This document shows, piece after piece, positions 1 to 10,346 of a stretch of DNA of 58,892 nt. Positions within the stretch are counted from its first letter, which is position 1. Every line of letters begins with the position of its first letter. The DNA is taken from NCBI RefSeq assembly GCF_003386095.1, contig NZ_QREG01000010.1, positions 137,269 through 196,160 on the forward strand, read 5' to 3'. The DNA comes from Marinoscillum furvescens DSM 4134. GTDB lineage: Bacteria > Bacteroidota > Bacteroidia > Cytophagales > Cyclobacteriaceae. A program made the translations under genes and the position numbers. The notes under the pieces were generated by a model. The model was not told the origin of the DNA and did no database searches. It saw nothing but the letters and a program-made list of their open reading frames with translations.

Positions 1-236
1 TTTTTGAGACTAAAGTCCAAATTGTAATATGTAACCTACTAGATTTTGAGTGTTATCTCAATTACAATCTCATTATTCATAAAGGTATTTGTAATTCATC
101 ACGTCAAAACTTAAAAAGTACTACACTTAACACCGTAATGTGCCATGGCTTATCTATTATGGATCATAATTTAGCCTCAGGAGTCAAGTTTTGAGCGTTA
201 TTTGTTATGAGCTAACACTATCACTCACTATAAAAC
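1..236. other. AT-rich leader region with no recognisable gene
   Basis: No convincing coding frame is visible. A stop codon (TAA at 231-233) lies in frame directly before the first usable start of the efflux permease, so the promoter and leader of that operon must lie here. I could not pick out a clear promoter box. Confidence 0.5.
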
Positions 237-3200
237 TTGAACCAGCCTTCATTCACATCTGCCTTTTCCATCCTCACGTTGTTTACCGTATTGGTGATCA
301 TCGGCCTGGCGCTGGTACCTAAGCTGCAGCTTAGGCTGCTGCCCAGCCGCTATGAGCCGTCGGTATACGTGTACTTTGGTATGCGGGATGCCAGTGCCAT
401 CGTGGTGGACAATGAGGTGACCAGCAAGCTGGAAGGAGCCTTCTCGAGGATACCTGCCCTAAAAAAGTTGGAATCACGCACCCGTGCTGGTGGGGGCAGC
501 CTGGTGCTGCGCTTCCACGAAGATGCAGACATGGATGCGGTGAGGTTTGAGGTGGCCACCATCGTACGCCAGTTGTATCCTCAGCTTCCAGAGGGGGTGA
601 GCTATCCGTACATCGGGATGAGTAGCCAGGAGGACGAAGACCGCCCTGAGCGGCTGATGAGCTTTACACTCACCGGCAAAGACCCCAACCCAGTAGTAGG
701 ACAGTGGGCAGAAGAGCACCTGGTACCTGCCTTTTCAGAAGTAGCAGGAGTACACGAAGTGGCGGTGTATGGAGCGTTTCCCTATGAGTGGGAGCTCACC
801 TATAGGCGGTCCGTGCTAGACAAGCTAGGCTTGAAGCCCTCAGACATACGCAAACAAATCCGCCAGTATTATCAGACGCGCGATCTTGGAGGCATATATG
901 AGGAGTCCACAGGAAGTGACGTGTTAAGTTACATTCCTGTAAAATTTCAGGGAATGAGCAGCCATACGTTTGCTGCCAGCGACCTCCAGATTAGTCACAA
1001 GGGCAGGCTGTTTCGGTTGACCGACCTGGTAGAAGTCAAGCGGCAGGAAGCTGCTCCATCACACTATGAGCGCATCAATGGACTGCATGCTATCAACATC
1101 CTGGTCACCGCACGGGGGTCAGCTAATTTTATCTCCAGTGCCAATGCCCTGAAGCAGGAGGCCCTGCGACTTGCCACCTCTTTGCCAGACGGTTATAGCC
1201 TACAGATGACCTATGATGCCTCTGAGTTTATCAGCAAGGAGCTCCAAAACATCCTGTGGAGAATAGCAGCAGCAGTAGGCATATTGTTGGTATTTGTTTT
1301 CCTGGTTAGCCGCAGTTGGAGATATCTGGCCGTGATCGGATTGTCCATTCTTATCAATATCGTGGTGGCTTTTATTGCATACTACTACCTGGGGCTCACC
1401 ATACACATCTATTCGCTGGCGGGTATAGCCATTTCGCTGGGCATTATCATGGACAATACCATTGTGATGACGGATCAGCTTCGACATGGAAAAGGAATCA
1501 GTGTGATTCGAGCTATTGTAGCGGCCACTCTGACCACCATAGGGTCGCTGGTGGTGGTGTTTTTTCTAGATGCGCAAACACAACTAAAACTCGTAGACTT
1601 TACCCTGGCCATGGTCATAAACCTATCGGTCTCATTGGTGATCACATTCTTTTTTATTCCCGCACTCATGCAGCAGGTGCCGCTGCGTAAGCGGCCGATG
1701 GCCAAAAGATTCCGAAAAAGCCGACGCATAGTACGTTTTAGCCACCTGTATGCCAGATTGATCTATTGGCTGAAAGGCAAGCGCTGGCTCTTATGGCTGA
1801 TCCTGATCCTCGGGTTTGGATTGCCGACATTCCTGATGCCCAACCACCTCAAAGGGGAAGCCTTCTATGTCCGCTGGTACAATGAGGTCTTTGGCTCGGC
1901 GATGTATACCGAGCACATTCGGCCGGTAAGCGATGTGGCGGTAGGCGGTGTGTTACGGCTGTTTTTAGACAACACCAAAGGCAAAAAATTCAATAGGTCC
2001 AATGACCGTACCGTGCTGCACGTGGCAGGGGTCATGGACGATGGCACTACACTGGAGCAAACCAATGCCGTATTCGGGCGGATTGAAAATTTCTTGTTGC
2101 AGTATGAAGAAATTGAGCAGTTTAATACTTCCATCCGCAGCCCATCCGCAGCCCGCATCAGTGTGCAGTTTACCCAGGAGGCAGAGGCATCCGGTTTTCC
2201 GCATCAGCTAAAAAGCGAGGTAGAGCGCTTCTGCATCGATCTGGGCAGCGCCGACTGGAAAATAAGTGGTGTAGGCAGGGCCTTTGACAATTCGCTCAAT
2301 GAAGCCAGGCGTAACAACCGCATGGTGCTTTATGGCTATAACCTGGACCAGCTCAAGGGGTATGCTGCAAAACTGAGTGACTACCTGAAAGAAATTCAGC
2401 GTGTAGACGATGAATCCATTTTTATCAATGGACGGGCTACCTATGAGGCCAAGATTCGCCGTGAATATGAGCTGGACTTTGACCTGGACTACATGCGGCG
2501 CACGGGCATCTCAGCAGGAGGAGTCTTGAGTCGGCTGCAGCAAATGTCTGCCGACCGTGACAGGGTGATGGCCGTCAGCCATGGAGGCAGCCATGAGCAG
2601 GTATACCTTACAGAGGCCCATGCCACAGTGCCCGATTTGTGGGGGTTTTACCATCGCCCACTACACCTTACAGAGGAGCGGTTTACCAAACTACATCACT
2701 ATGGTGATTTTGTGAAAAAACGACGACAAGAGCTGATCAACAAAGAAAATATGCAGTATACCATGGTGGTCGAATTTGACTTTATTGGCAGCTGGGGGCA
2801 GCAAAAGTATTTTCTGGGGCAGGTGATGGATCGGCTGGAGCAGCAGCTGCCCATCGGGTATTCCGTAAAAACACTCAACTACTCAGGTGGGCGCTGGGGC
2901 AAGGAGGATGAAAGCAATAAGCGGCTGTGGCTTGTACTGCTGGTGGTGGTCATCATCTATTTTGTCAGTGCTGTAGTGTTTGGCTCTTTGATCCAACCTC
3001 TGATGGTGATTTTACTTATTCCGGTGAGCTTCATGGGGGCATTTCTTACCTTTTACCTGTTCGATTTACCTTTTGATGAAGGCGGGTTTGCCGCACTCAT
3101 TCTCCTAAGTGGCCTCACGGTCAATTCGGTGATCTACATTCTCAATGACCTCAATTCTTTAAGAAAACAATACCCCAGACGCACACAGGAGCAGCTCTAT

Positions 3201-3416
3201 TTAAAGGCCTATCACCAGAAGATCATTCCTATCGTGCTCACGATCCTGTCTACAGCGCTGGGGCTGGTACCCTTTCTCATTGAAGGGTCAGCCGGAGTGT
3301 TTTGGACATCATTATCCGCAGGTACCATAGGTGGCCTGATCGCCTCTATGCTCGGAATCTGGGGGGTGTTGCCTGTATTTGTAAAGCGAAGTGTCGCAAA
3401 AAGAAATAACCGCTAA
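237..3416 (+). CDS. RND-family efflux permease (AcrB/HAE-1 type), first of two
   Basis: Inner-membrane proton-driven pump subunit of a tripartite efflux system. The 1059-residue length, an N-terminal transmembrane helix (about residues 10-28), two large periplasmic loops and two blocks of helices (about 340-490 and 890-1045) match the RND superfamily. The fourth-helix proton-relay segment reads IIMDNTIV, keeping the first relay Asp with Asn in the second place, as in many Bacteroidota pumps. The only start that fits is TTG at 237, because TAA at 231 is in frame just upstream. It heads a run of same-strand genes: adaptor (15 bp gap), TolC-like channel (3 bp gap), second permease (8 bp overlap). 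Substrate is unknown; drugs, bile-like compounds or lipids are possible. Confidence 0.9.
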   Translation: MNQPSFTSAFSILTLFTVLVIIGLALVPKLQLRLLPSRYEPSVYVYFGMRDASAIVVDNEVTSKLEGAFSRIPALKKLESRTRAGGGSLVLRFHEDADMDAVRFEVATIVRQLYPQLPEGVSYPYIGMSSQEDEDRPERLMSFTLTGKDPNPVVGQWAEEHLVPAFSEVAGVHEVAVYGAFPYEWELTYRRSVLDKLGLKPSDIRKQIRQYYQTRDLGGIYEESTGSDVLSYIPVKFQGMSSHTFAASDLQISHKGRLFRLTDLVEVKRQEAAPSHYERINGLHAINILVTARGSANFISSANALKQEALRLATSLPDGYSLQMTYDASEFISKELQNILWRIAAAVGILLVFVFLVSRSWRYLAVIGLSILINIVVAFIAYYYLGLTIHIYSLAGIAISLGIIMDNTIVMTDQLRHGKGISVIRAIVAATLTTIGSLVVVFFLDAQTQLKLVDFTLAMVINLSVSLVITFFFIPALMQQVPLRKRPMAKRFRKSRRIVRFSHLYARLIYWLKGKRWLLWLILILGFGLPTFLMPNHLKGEAFYVRWYNEVFGSAMYTEHIRPVSDVAVGGVLRLFLDNTKGKKFNRSNDRTVLHVAGVMDDGTTLEQTNAVFGRIENFLLQYEEIEQFNTSIRSPSAARISVQFTQEAEASGFPHQLKSEVERFCIDLGSADWKISGVGRAFDNSLNEARRNNRMVLYGYNLDQLKGYAAKLSDYLKEIQRVDDESIFINGRATYEAKIRREYELDFDLDYMRRTGISAGGVLSRLQQMSADRDRVMAVSHGGSHEQVYLTEAHATVPDLWGFYHRPLHLTEERFTKLHHYGDFVKKRRQELINKENMQYTMVVEFDFIGSWGQQKYFLGQVMDRLEQQLPIGYSVKTLNYSGGRWGKEDESNKRLWLVLLVVVIIYFVSAVVFGSLIQPLMVILLIPVSFMGAFLTFYLFDLPFDEGGFAALILLSGLTVNSVIYILNDLNSLRKQYPRRTQEQLYLKAYHQKIIPIVLTILSTALGLVPFLIEGSAGVFWTSLSAGTIGGLIASMLGIWGVLPVFVKRSVAKRNNR

Positions 3417-3431
3417 AGAAATGACTATTCT

Positions 3432-4535
3432 ATGACCAATCTAGGAAAGAAAACTCATCAAAAGGCCGCAGGGCCTACATTCATCGGCCTGTGCTTGCTG
3501 GGGCTGTGTATTGCCAGTTGTCAGGGAGAGGCCAAATCGTCACTGGCCATGGCCAGACCCAGCTATGAGGAAGACCGCACCGTGGTAGTCACGAGCCAGG
3601 TAAAAGAAGGAGACTTTTTTAAAGAATATGAAAACAATGGCGTGCTGGAAGCCCGGCACAAAGCTACGGTGGTCATGAAAGAGGCAGGGATGATTGAGGC
3701 ACTGCATGTCAGCAATGGCGACCGGGTACAAAAAGGGCAGCTACTTGCGGAAATAGCCAATGATCAGCAAAGGTATGCCCTCGAGCGTGCCACGCGCAAC
3801 TTGCAAAAGGCTCGTCTGGAGCTGGCCACACTGCTCATAGAGCAGGGGTACACATTGGCAGATTCGGCCAATGTACCTGAGCAGGTATGGCAGCGTGCAC
3901 TGATCAAGTCCGGCTGTCTGGATGCAATCAACGAACAGCAGCTAGCAGCCCTGCGTCTGGCCAACACCCGCATCACTGCACCATTTGACGGTATAGTAGC
4001 AGACCTGCAGGTACGCTTGCACAACCAGTCCGACCAGTACAAATTCTTTTGCTTGCTCATCGATGACCGCTACTTCCAGGTGGAGTTTTCCATATTGGAA
4101 GCTGAGCTGTTAGAAATGGAAAAAGGCATGGCCGTAGAAGTGCGACCATTTGCTGTGGAGGATTACATGATAGCTGGTACGCTGAGTACGATCAACCCAA
4201 AGGTAGAAGATAATGGCATGATGAAGGTAACTGCCACCGTGCCCAATACCGATGGCCGACTGGCCGAAGGAATGAACGTAAAAGTGCTGGTGCGCAAACT
4301 GGTGGGCCGTAGGACGTATGTGCCAAAAGAAGCTGTGACTCTGAGGCAGGAGCGGCATGTGGTGTTTACCCACCGCAGTGATACGGCCTATTGGAACTAC
4401 GTAAAAGTAGGGCCGACCAATTCCCGCTATACGGTCATCAAAAAAGGGGTTAGCCCGGGAGATGAAGTCGTGATAGAAGGGCACTTTAACCTGGCGCACC
4501 TTGCCACAGTGGAAGTCATAGACCAAAAACAGTAA
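3432..4535 (+). CDS. RND efflux periplasmic adaptor (membrane fusion protein), lipoprotein
   Basis: Bridges the inner-membrane pump to the outer-membrane channel. The N-terminus has a lipoprotein signal ending in LCIASC, so the mature protein is probably anchored by a lipidated Cys near residue 30. The HlyD/AcrA layout is visible: a biotinyl-lipoyl-like half (EAGMIEALHVSNGDRVQKGQLLAEI, split here as EAGMIEALHV then NGDRVQKGQLL), a short alpha-hairpin (about 115-165), the second lipoyl half (NTRITAPFDGIVADLQV), then beta-barrel and membrane-proximal domains. At 367 residues it has the usual family length. It lies between the first permease and the TolC-like gene, so it presumably serves one or both permeases. 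Confidence 0.92.
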   Translation: MTNLGKKTHQKAAGPTFIGLCLLGLCIASCQGEAKSSLAMARPSYEEDRTVVVTSQVKEGDFFKEYENNGVLEARHKATVVMKEAGMIEALHVSNGDRVQKGQLLAEIANDQQRYALERATRNLQKARLELATLLIEQGYTLADSANVPEQVWQRALIKSGCLDAINEQQLAALRLANTRITAPFDGIVADLQVRLHNQSDQYKFFCLLIDDRYFQVEFSILEAELLEMEKGMAVEVRPFAVEDYMIAGTLSTINPKVEDNGMMKVTATVPNTDGRLAEGMNVKVLVRKLVGRRTYVPKEAVTLRQERHVVFTHRSDTAYWNYVKVGPTNSRYTVIKKGVSPGDEVVIEGHFNLAHLATVEVIDQKQ

Positions 4536-4538
4536 GCC

Positions 4539-6026
4539 ATGACTTTGAAGCCAATTTGGATGACCATCCTACTGCTGGTAGTTGGCAGGTTTACGGGCTT
4601 ACAGGCTCAGCAGATACACCTTACCATGCAGGAAGCGGTGGCTATGGCTGTAGAGCAGTCGTTCGATGCTTACAGTAGCCAGTACCAGTTTCAGCTCAGC
4701 AAGTTCAATTACCTGGATACTCGAAAGCTTTTGCATCCGGAGATTCGCTTTTCCGCTACAGCGGTAAACTATACCCGTGCGATCCAGGAGCAGTGGAACT
4801 CCGATCAGCAGCAGTTTTTGCCCTATGACGTCCAGCGACTGATCAACTCGGGCAGCATCACGCTCAACCAACCGGTTTGGTTTACCGGAGGCTCGTTAAA
4901 TATATCGTCGAGCCTTAGGCGCAACCAGACCTTTGCCGAAAATGGCAATACGCTAAACTATATCTCGGCGCCTGTGGGGGTGAGCTACCGCCAAAACTTC
5001 AATCAGCCCAACTATTATAAATGGAATCGGACCATTGGCAACCTGCAGTTTGAACAGGCGCAGGGAGATTTGGCCAGAAGCCAGGAAGCCGTAAGGGTGC
5101 GGGCTGTCAGCATGTTTTTCGATGTGCTCATCGCCCAAAACCAGGTGGAGATTGCCAGGCTGAGTAAACTCAATGCCGACTCGCTGCAGTGGATGGCCGA
5201 ACAAAAAAATGCCATTTTTGCTATCTCCAGAGCCGATTACCTCAATCTGGAACTGCAGCAGTCCAATTCGGAGATTGCGTATCAAAAGGCCCGGATCCGA
5301 CTGGTCAACTTACGCAATGCGTTTACCACTTTTCTAGGCCTTTCACGCGATGTTGAGCTGGTGTGCCAGGTGCCGGATAAGGTCCCTGTTATCAGCATCA
5401 GTGCGCTGGACGCACTGGATAAAGTGCACGCCAATAACCCCGAACTGCTCCGCATCCGGCGTGCCATTCTGGAAGCAGAACGTTCGCTGGAAGCTGCACG
5501 GCGGCAGCCATACAATGTAAGCCTACAGGCCAATGTTGGTTACAATCAAAACCGAAACCAAATCGACGCAGCCTATCGCGATCTGCTCGACCAGCAAGGC
5601 GTATCGCTGAGTGTCAGCATTCCCATCTATGATGGTGGCCGGCTGTCGCGCAATGTCCAACGCGCACGAGTCAGCCAGGAGTACCAGCAAAAGTCGCTAC
5701 GTCAAACACGCCTGGAGCTCGAAAACGAAATCCTTCAGCAGGTGAACAATTTTGAGGTTTCGGCTTCACAGATCGAGAGCTATGCCAAGTCCGATACCCT
5801 GGGCCAGGTAGTCTATGAAGCCACCAGAGAGCGCTTTGTGCTGGGCAAGGCTTCTATCGTAGACATGATCAATGCAGAGGAGCGCAGGCAAGCAGCTCGG
5901 CTCAGCTACCTGAGCCAGCTGCAAAGCTTCTGGACGCAATACTATGTCATCCGTCAGCTATGCCTGTATGACTTTATCACTCAGCAAGATTTGGTAACCC
6001 TTATAAACCAGCGGTCCGATGATTAG
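4539..6026 (+). CDS. TolC-family outer-membrane efflux channel
   Basis: Outer-membrane/periplasmic duct that completes the efflux pump. It is 495 residues with a signal peptide (about 1-23, ending LQAQ). Two repeated outer-membrane efflux protein halves are visible: long heptad-rich helices rich in Gln/Ala/Arg (about 200-265 and 400-480) separated by strand segments such as VSLSVSIPIYDGGRLSRNVQRA, written here in parts as VSLSVSIPIYDGG, the typical second-half strand. The gene starts 3 bp after the adaptor and its stop overlaps the next permease by 8 bp, suggesting translational coupling. Confidence 0.9.
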   Translation: MTLKPIWMTILLLVVGRFTGLQAQQIHLTMQEAVAMAVEQSFDAYSSQYQFQLSKFNYLDTRKLLHPEIRFSATAVNYTRAIQEQWNSDQQQFLPYDVQRLINSGSITLNQPVWFTGGSLNISSSLRRNQTFAENGNTLNYISAPVGVSYRQNFNQPNYYKWNRTIGNLQFEQAQGDLARSQEAVRVRAVSMFFDVLIAQNQVEIARLSKLNADSLQWMAEQKNAIFAISRADYLNLELQQSNSEIAYQKARIRLVNLRNAFTTFLGLSRDVELVCQVPDKVPVISISALDALDKVHANNPELLRIRRAILEAERSLEAARRQPYNVSLQANVGYNQNRNQIDAAYRDLLDQQGVSLSVSIPIYDGGRLSRNVQRARVSQEYQQKSLRQTRLELENEILQQVNNFEVSASQIESYAKSDTLGQVVYEATRERFVLGKASIVDMINAEERRQAARLSYLSQLQSFWTQYYVIRQLCLYDFITQQDLVTLINQRSDD

Positions 6027-9000
6027 GTTTTTGGTAGACCGGCCAGTATCGGTAATCATGGTGTTTATAGCCATTGTGGTATTGGGGGCAGTATCGTTTC
6101 AGCAAATACCTGTTTCACTCATGCCGGATGTAGAAATCCCCGAGATCACCATACAGGTAGCTGCTCCTGAGCAATCAGCCCACCAGGTGGAGGAAAACTA
6201 CATCCACCTGATACGCAGGCAGCTGCTGCAAGTAGGACATCTGGCTGATATGGAAAGTTATGCTTACAATGAGTATGGCTATATCCGCCTCAAATTTGAC
6301 TATGGTACCCGGCTGCATTATGCTTTTATAGAAGTAAATGAAAAGATAGATGCACTGATGCAACGCATGCCCGAGGGATTTGAACGTCCCAGGGTTATCA
6401 AAGCTTCTGCAACGGATATCCCGGTTTTTTACCTCACCCTGGCGCTCAAAGATCAAAATACCGACGGCCTGGGCAACCGGTTTATGGAACTCAGCGAATT
6501 TGCAGAGCAAGTCATCAAGAGGAGGATAGAGCAGCTCGATGAAGTGGCCATGGTGGACATCAGCGGGATGGAATATCCCGAAATCCATGTGGAAGTAGAC
6601 CTGCAAAAGTTGGGGGCACTGGGGATGGATCCCTGGGTGCTAAAGAAAACCATGGAAGAAAACAACCTTAGCTCTAGCAACATCAAAGTGCGAAACGGGC
6701 TGTATGAGTTCAATGTCAAATACAGTAGCCTGCTCACCAACAGACACGACATAGAAAACCTGATGCTACGTAGTGGAGGCAGGGTCTTTAAACTTTCGGA
6801 AATAGCAACGATTACGGTTGTTCCACGATCCTCCAAGGGTTTTGTGCTGGATAAGACAGGCAAAGCCATATCCATGGCCGTTATCAAAAAATCTAATGCC
6901 CGCATGGAGCAGCTGAGGGAGCGTACAGATGAACTGTTGGAAGCCATCCGTACAGATTATCCTCGAATCACTATAGAGCAAAACCGTAATCAAACACAAC
7001 TATTAGCCTACGCCATCTCCAGTTTGAAAAGTAGTTTGTGGATAGGAGGCACGTTAGCCTTTCTGGTACTGCTGGTGTTTCTCAATGATTTTCGCTCACC
7101 GCTACTCATTGGTATCTCTATACCTGTGAGCTTGGTGATCAGCCTTTTGTTTTTCTACTTACTCGGCATTTCCATCAATGTAATTTCACTTTCCGGACTC
7201 ATAGTGGGGATCGGTCTGATGATCGATAATTCCATTATCGTAATTGACAACATCGGGCAGCATATCGCCCGCAGAGAGTCGGCTGTACACCAGGCCAGTG
7301 CGTCTGCTACCACTGAGGTCATTGCGCCGCTGCTCAGTTCGGCAATGACCACCTGCGCGGTTTTTGTGCCACTCATATTTCTGGGAGGCATCGCTGGGGC
7401 ACTTTTTTACGATCAGGCATTGTCCATCACCATAGGGCTGGCATCATCGCTGGTGGTGTCTGTTGCGCTTATTCCGGTGCTGTATGTGGTGCTGGGGCAG
7501 CAAAAGGTGCTTTCGCGAAAATGGTCCAGACGAGAAGGAAGTCGATTGGCAAATACTTACGAGCTTGGCTATCAGTGGGTGATGGGTCATCAAAAGGTGT
7601 TTGTAGGTGCTACCATCATCCTGTTACTGGTAGGTATGCTGGCTTATAGGGTGTTGCCCAAAGAGCGCTTTCCGGCTATGGAAAAGTCGGAGCTATTGAT
7701 CGCAATCGATTGGAACGAAAGCATTACCAAAGCTGAAAATGGAAAACGCGTGACTCAGCTGGTGCAGGAGGTAGACAGCCTTTTGCTATCTGTGTCGGCT
7801 ATGGTGGGAGAGCAGTGGTTTTTGCTAGACCATACCGCCAACCTTTCTGGCACTCAGGCCAGTATTTTCCTGGAGTGCCAGTCTGCAGATGGAGTACGTA
7901 CGCTCCGCGAGCAGGTAGTTCCCTGGGTAGCGCAAAATTATCCGGAGGCCGCTCTGGAGTTGAAAGCGCCTGAAAGCATCTTCGATCGGGTGTTTGGTAA
8001 TGGCCAGGCACCAGTAGAGGTGCGCCTAACCGCCGAAAACAGCACAGGGCTGCCTGATCCGGAAAAAGTCCGAAGCGTCGAAAGTCTGATTAAGCGTCAG
8101 ACTGGAATGCCTTCTGAAAGCAAGCAGGCATTGCAGCAGGTTTATGAGCTCAGACCTCACTTTGAAAAGCTGTTGCTCTATGAAGTAGGCGTAGACCGGC
8201 TGATGGGAGTGCTGCAGGTTGCGCTGGGGAGGTTTCCGGCCTTTCAGCTCAAGCAAGGGCAGTACGAAGTGCCTGTAGTGATTACCGAGCGCACCAAAGA
8301 CCTACATAGCATACTGTCCCAAACCCTGGTGCCTTCTCGTAAGGGTGCGCAAATTCCTGCTAGTGAGCTGGTGGAAGTACATATTGCGGTAGATTATAAA
8401 GGATACACGGGCGATAAGTCTGGGGCTTATGTTCCGCTGGACTATCAGGTTTCTGAAAAGGGTGCAGATCATTTCATAGCCTCGGTAAAACGGTTGATAG
8501 CAGCCGATGGCCAGCTAAAGGCCTCGTTTGCGGGCAGCGTACTCGATAGCCGACTACTCATTTCGGAACTATGGGTGACATTTTTAGTGGCGTTGCTGTT
8601 GCTGTATTTCATTCTGGCTTCTCAGTTTGAATCGCTCCTTCAGCCTTTGATCGTGTTTTTGGAGCTGCCCATTGGGGTGGCCAGCGCCCTGGTAGCCTTG
8701 TGGGGGTTTGGCCAAAGCATCAACCTGATGTCACTGATTGGCATCATCGTGATGTCTGGCATCATTATCAACGATTCCATCTTAAAGATCGACACCATCA
8801 ACAGACTTAGAAAAGCGGGACATTCCGTAGATACGGCTATACAAATGGCCGGAAAGCGCCGGTTAAAGGCGATCATCATGACAAGTGCCACCACTATACT
8901 GGCCATGGTACCTTTCTTATGGGGGCAGGACATGGGAGCCGTTCTCCAACGCCCACTGGCAGTAGCCGTGATTGGGGGCATGCTCATCGGGACTTTCGTG

Positions 9001-9078
9001 AGCCTTTATTTTATACCAGTGGCCTATAAGCTGATTTATAGTAGTCTCAAAGCATCTAAGCAAAATGAAGCACACTAA
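6019..9078 (+). CDS. RND-family efflux permease, second of two
   Basis: Second inner-membrane RND pump subunit, 1019 residues. It starts MIRFLVDRPVSVIMVF, a classic RND N-terminal helix preceded by a short cytoplasmic Arg-rich segment. The relay-helix segment reads GLMIDNSIIVID, with an Asp-Asn pair as in the first permease. Helix blocks lie at about 335-480 and 850-1010 with periplasmic domains between. The ATG overlaps the TolC-like stop by 8 bp, and its own end overlaps the signal peptidase by 14 bp. Two different permeases with one adaptor and one channel recall MdtABC, where two pumps form a mixed trimer. Whether that happens here is inference. Confidence 0.9.
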   Translation: MIRFLVDRPVSVIMVFIAIVVLGAVSFQQIPVSLMPDVEIPEITIQVAAPEQSAHQVEENYIHLIRRQLLQVGHLADMESYAYNEYGYIRLKFDYGTRLHYAFIEVNEKIDALMQRMPEGFERPRVIKASATDIPVFYLTLALKDQNTDGLGNRFMELSEFAEQVIKRRIEQLDEVAMVDISGMEYPEIHVEVDLQKLGALGMDPWVLKKTMEENNLSSSNIKVRNGLYEFNVKYSSLLTNRHDIENLMLRSGGRVFKLSEIATITVVPRSSKGFVLDKTGKAISMAVIKKSNARMEQLRERTDELLEAIRTDYPRITIEQNRNQTQLLAYAISSLKSSLWIGGTLAFLVLLVFLNDFRSPLLIGISIPVSLVISLLFFYLLGISINVISLSGLIVGIGLMIDNSIIVIDNIGQHIARRESAVHQASASATTEVIAPLLSSAMTTCAVFVPLIFLGGIAGALFYDQALSITIGLASSLVVSVALIPVLYVVLGQQKVLSRKWSRREGSRLANTYELGYQWVMGHQKVFVGATIILLLVGMLAYRVLPKERFPAMEKSELLIAIDWNESITKAENGKRVTQLVQEVDSLLLSVSAMVGEQWFLLDHTANLSGTQASIFLECQSADGVRTLREQVVPWVAQNYPEAALELKAPESIFDRVFGNGQAPVEVRLTAENSTGLPDPEKVRSVESLIKRQTGMPSESKQALQQVYELRPHFEKLLLYEVGVDRLMGVLQVALGRFPAFQLKQGQYEVPVVITERTKDLHSILSQTLVPSRKGAQIPASELVEVHIAVDYKGYTGDKSGAYVPLDYQVSEKGADHFIASVKRLIAADGQLKASFAGSVLDSRLLISELWVTFLVALLLLYFILASQFESLLQPLIVFLELPIGVASALVALWGFGQSINLMSLIGIIVMSGIIINDSILKIDTINRLRKAGHSVDTAIQMAGKRRLKAIIMTSATTILAMVPFLWGQDMGAVLQRPLAVAVIGGMLIGTFVSLYFIPVAYKLIYSSLKASKQNEAH

Positions 9079-10204
9079 GGTCACTCGTAAACTTTTCATG
9101 AGCTGTTTATGGGCCTTTCTTGCGTATTGGACCGGCATATGGTGGGGACTAATATGGGCAGGTCTCGCGCTAGTATCAATAACACTGGCTCGCTGGCAAC
9201 CGTATCAATCTCTGCAACATGGAATCATTTATCGTGGCTACAGATATGTCAAATTGGTCATACTTACGGTATTTGCTGCACTGGCTGTACGTGTGTTTTT
9301 ACTTGGTATCTATGCCATTCCCAGTGGCTCTATGGAGTCAGCTATCAAGCCCGGTGACGTGGTGCTGATGGAAAGGTGGACCTTCGGACCCCGGCGACCA
9401 GCCTCGCTCGCAGAAGTTCCAAATCTGGGAAATTTGCTGGCGCTTGTTCCAGAGTTACACCGTTGGTTTTCCCAGCACACCCTTCCTCCAAAGCGGTTGG
9501 CAGGTATAGGCTCAATAGACCGGGGTGATATAGTCGTATTTGATCACCCTCAGAGCGATATTGTGATGATCAAACGTGTAGTAGGATTGCCAGGAGATAC
9601 CCTGGCGCTGGTGCACGGTACGGTCACCATCAGTGGAGTCCCATCGGACCCAGTAGGCGGCACTCGCATAAAATGGCATATTGAAGATGATACTTTGTCA
9701 ACAAATGTAGGCGGAAGAAGCAGGTACTATGGTGGTGCCTTGAGACTTACCTGGCAAGAGGCACTTGATATGATGGATAGCTTATCCGTGGAGCTGAGGC
9801 CTGAGCATAAGCAGGTTGGTAAAGGGATGTATCCCAAAAGCAAAAACGTGCAAAGCACTTTGGACGACTGGACCCCTCCAACCATTCCACAAAAAGGACT
9901 TACCGTGACTCTAACAGAAGATAACCTGGAGTGGTACCTGCCGCTTATCATATTACAGGAAGGTGCAAGTTTCGAGCGCTCACAGCATACAGGGTTCTAC
10001 TATATCAATGGAGCATTTACAGACATGTACACTTTTAAGCAAGATTATTTTCTGGTGTTTGGCGATAACCGTTACAACTCCAAAGATTCCAGGTATTGGG
10101 GTTTTTTACCAGCAGATCACATCCATGGAGTAGTGCCACTGGTACTGTTTTCTACCGCAAAATACCAGCCATATGGAACGCGCAGAACCTTTAAGAAACT
10201 TTGA
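9065..10204 (+). CDS. lepB: Signal peptidase I (S26 family)
   Basis: Membrane serine protease that removes signal peptides from Sec-exported proteins. Two N-terminal membrane segments (about 10-40 and 61-83) precede the catalytic motif PSGSM, with nucleophile Ser89, and the general-base Lys170 in MIKRVVGLPGD. The C-terminal box GDNRYNSKDSRYWG is present near residue 350. At 379 residues it is longer than E. coli LepB but typical for Bacteroidota, with a variable insertion between the Lys motif and the GDN box. It overlaps the preceding permease by 14 bp and so is probably translated from the efflux transcript, an unusual pairing. No other LepB is visible in the window. Confidence 0.93.
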   Translation: MKHTKVTRKLFMSCLWAFLAYWTGIWWGLIWAGLALVSITLARWQPYQSLQHGIIYRGYRYVKLVILTVFAALAVRVFLLGIYAIPSGSMESAIKPGDVVLMERWTFGPRRPASLAEVPNLGNLLALVPELHRWFSQHTLPPKRLAGIGSIDRGDIVVFDHPQSDIVMIKRVVGLPGDTLALVHGTVTISGVPSDPVGGTRIKWHIEDDTLSTNVGGRSRYYGGALRLTWQEALDMMDSLSVELRPEHKQVGKGMYPKSKNVQSTLDDWTPPTIPQKGLTVTLTEDNLEWYLPLIILQEGASFERSQHTGFYYINGAFTDMYTFKQDYFLVFGDNRYNSKDSRYWGFLPADHIHGVVPLVLFSTAKYQPYGTRRTFKKL

Positions 10205-10346
10205 GCTGTGGCCGTAAAAAAGCCCACAAACAAAGAAATGCACGATAATTGATATCCTCAGAATCATAGCTGATACAGTTTGCTGCGGTGATGTTCGAAT
10301 ATTGTGTAGTAGCATCGAAAGGTGCTGTACCTTGAAACGAGCAACT

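Noticed and set aside
6019-9078. Loss of the RND proton relay because the second Asp is Asn
   Set aside because: Asp-Asn at this site is common in Bacteroidota RND pumps and does not indicate inactivity.
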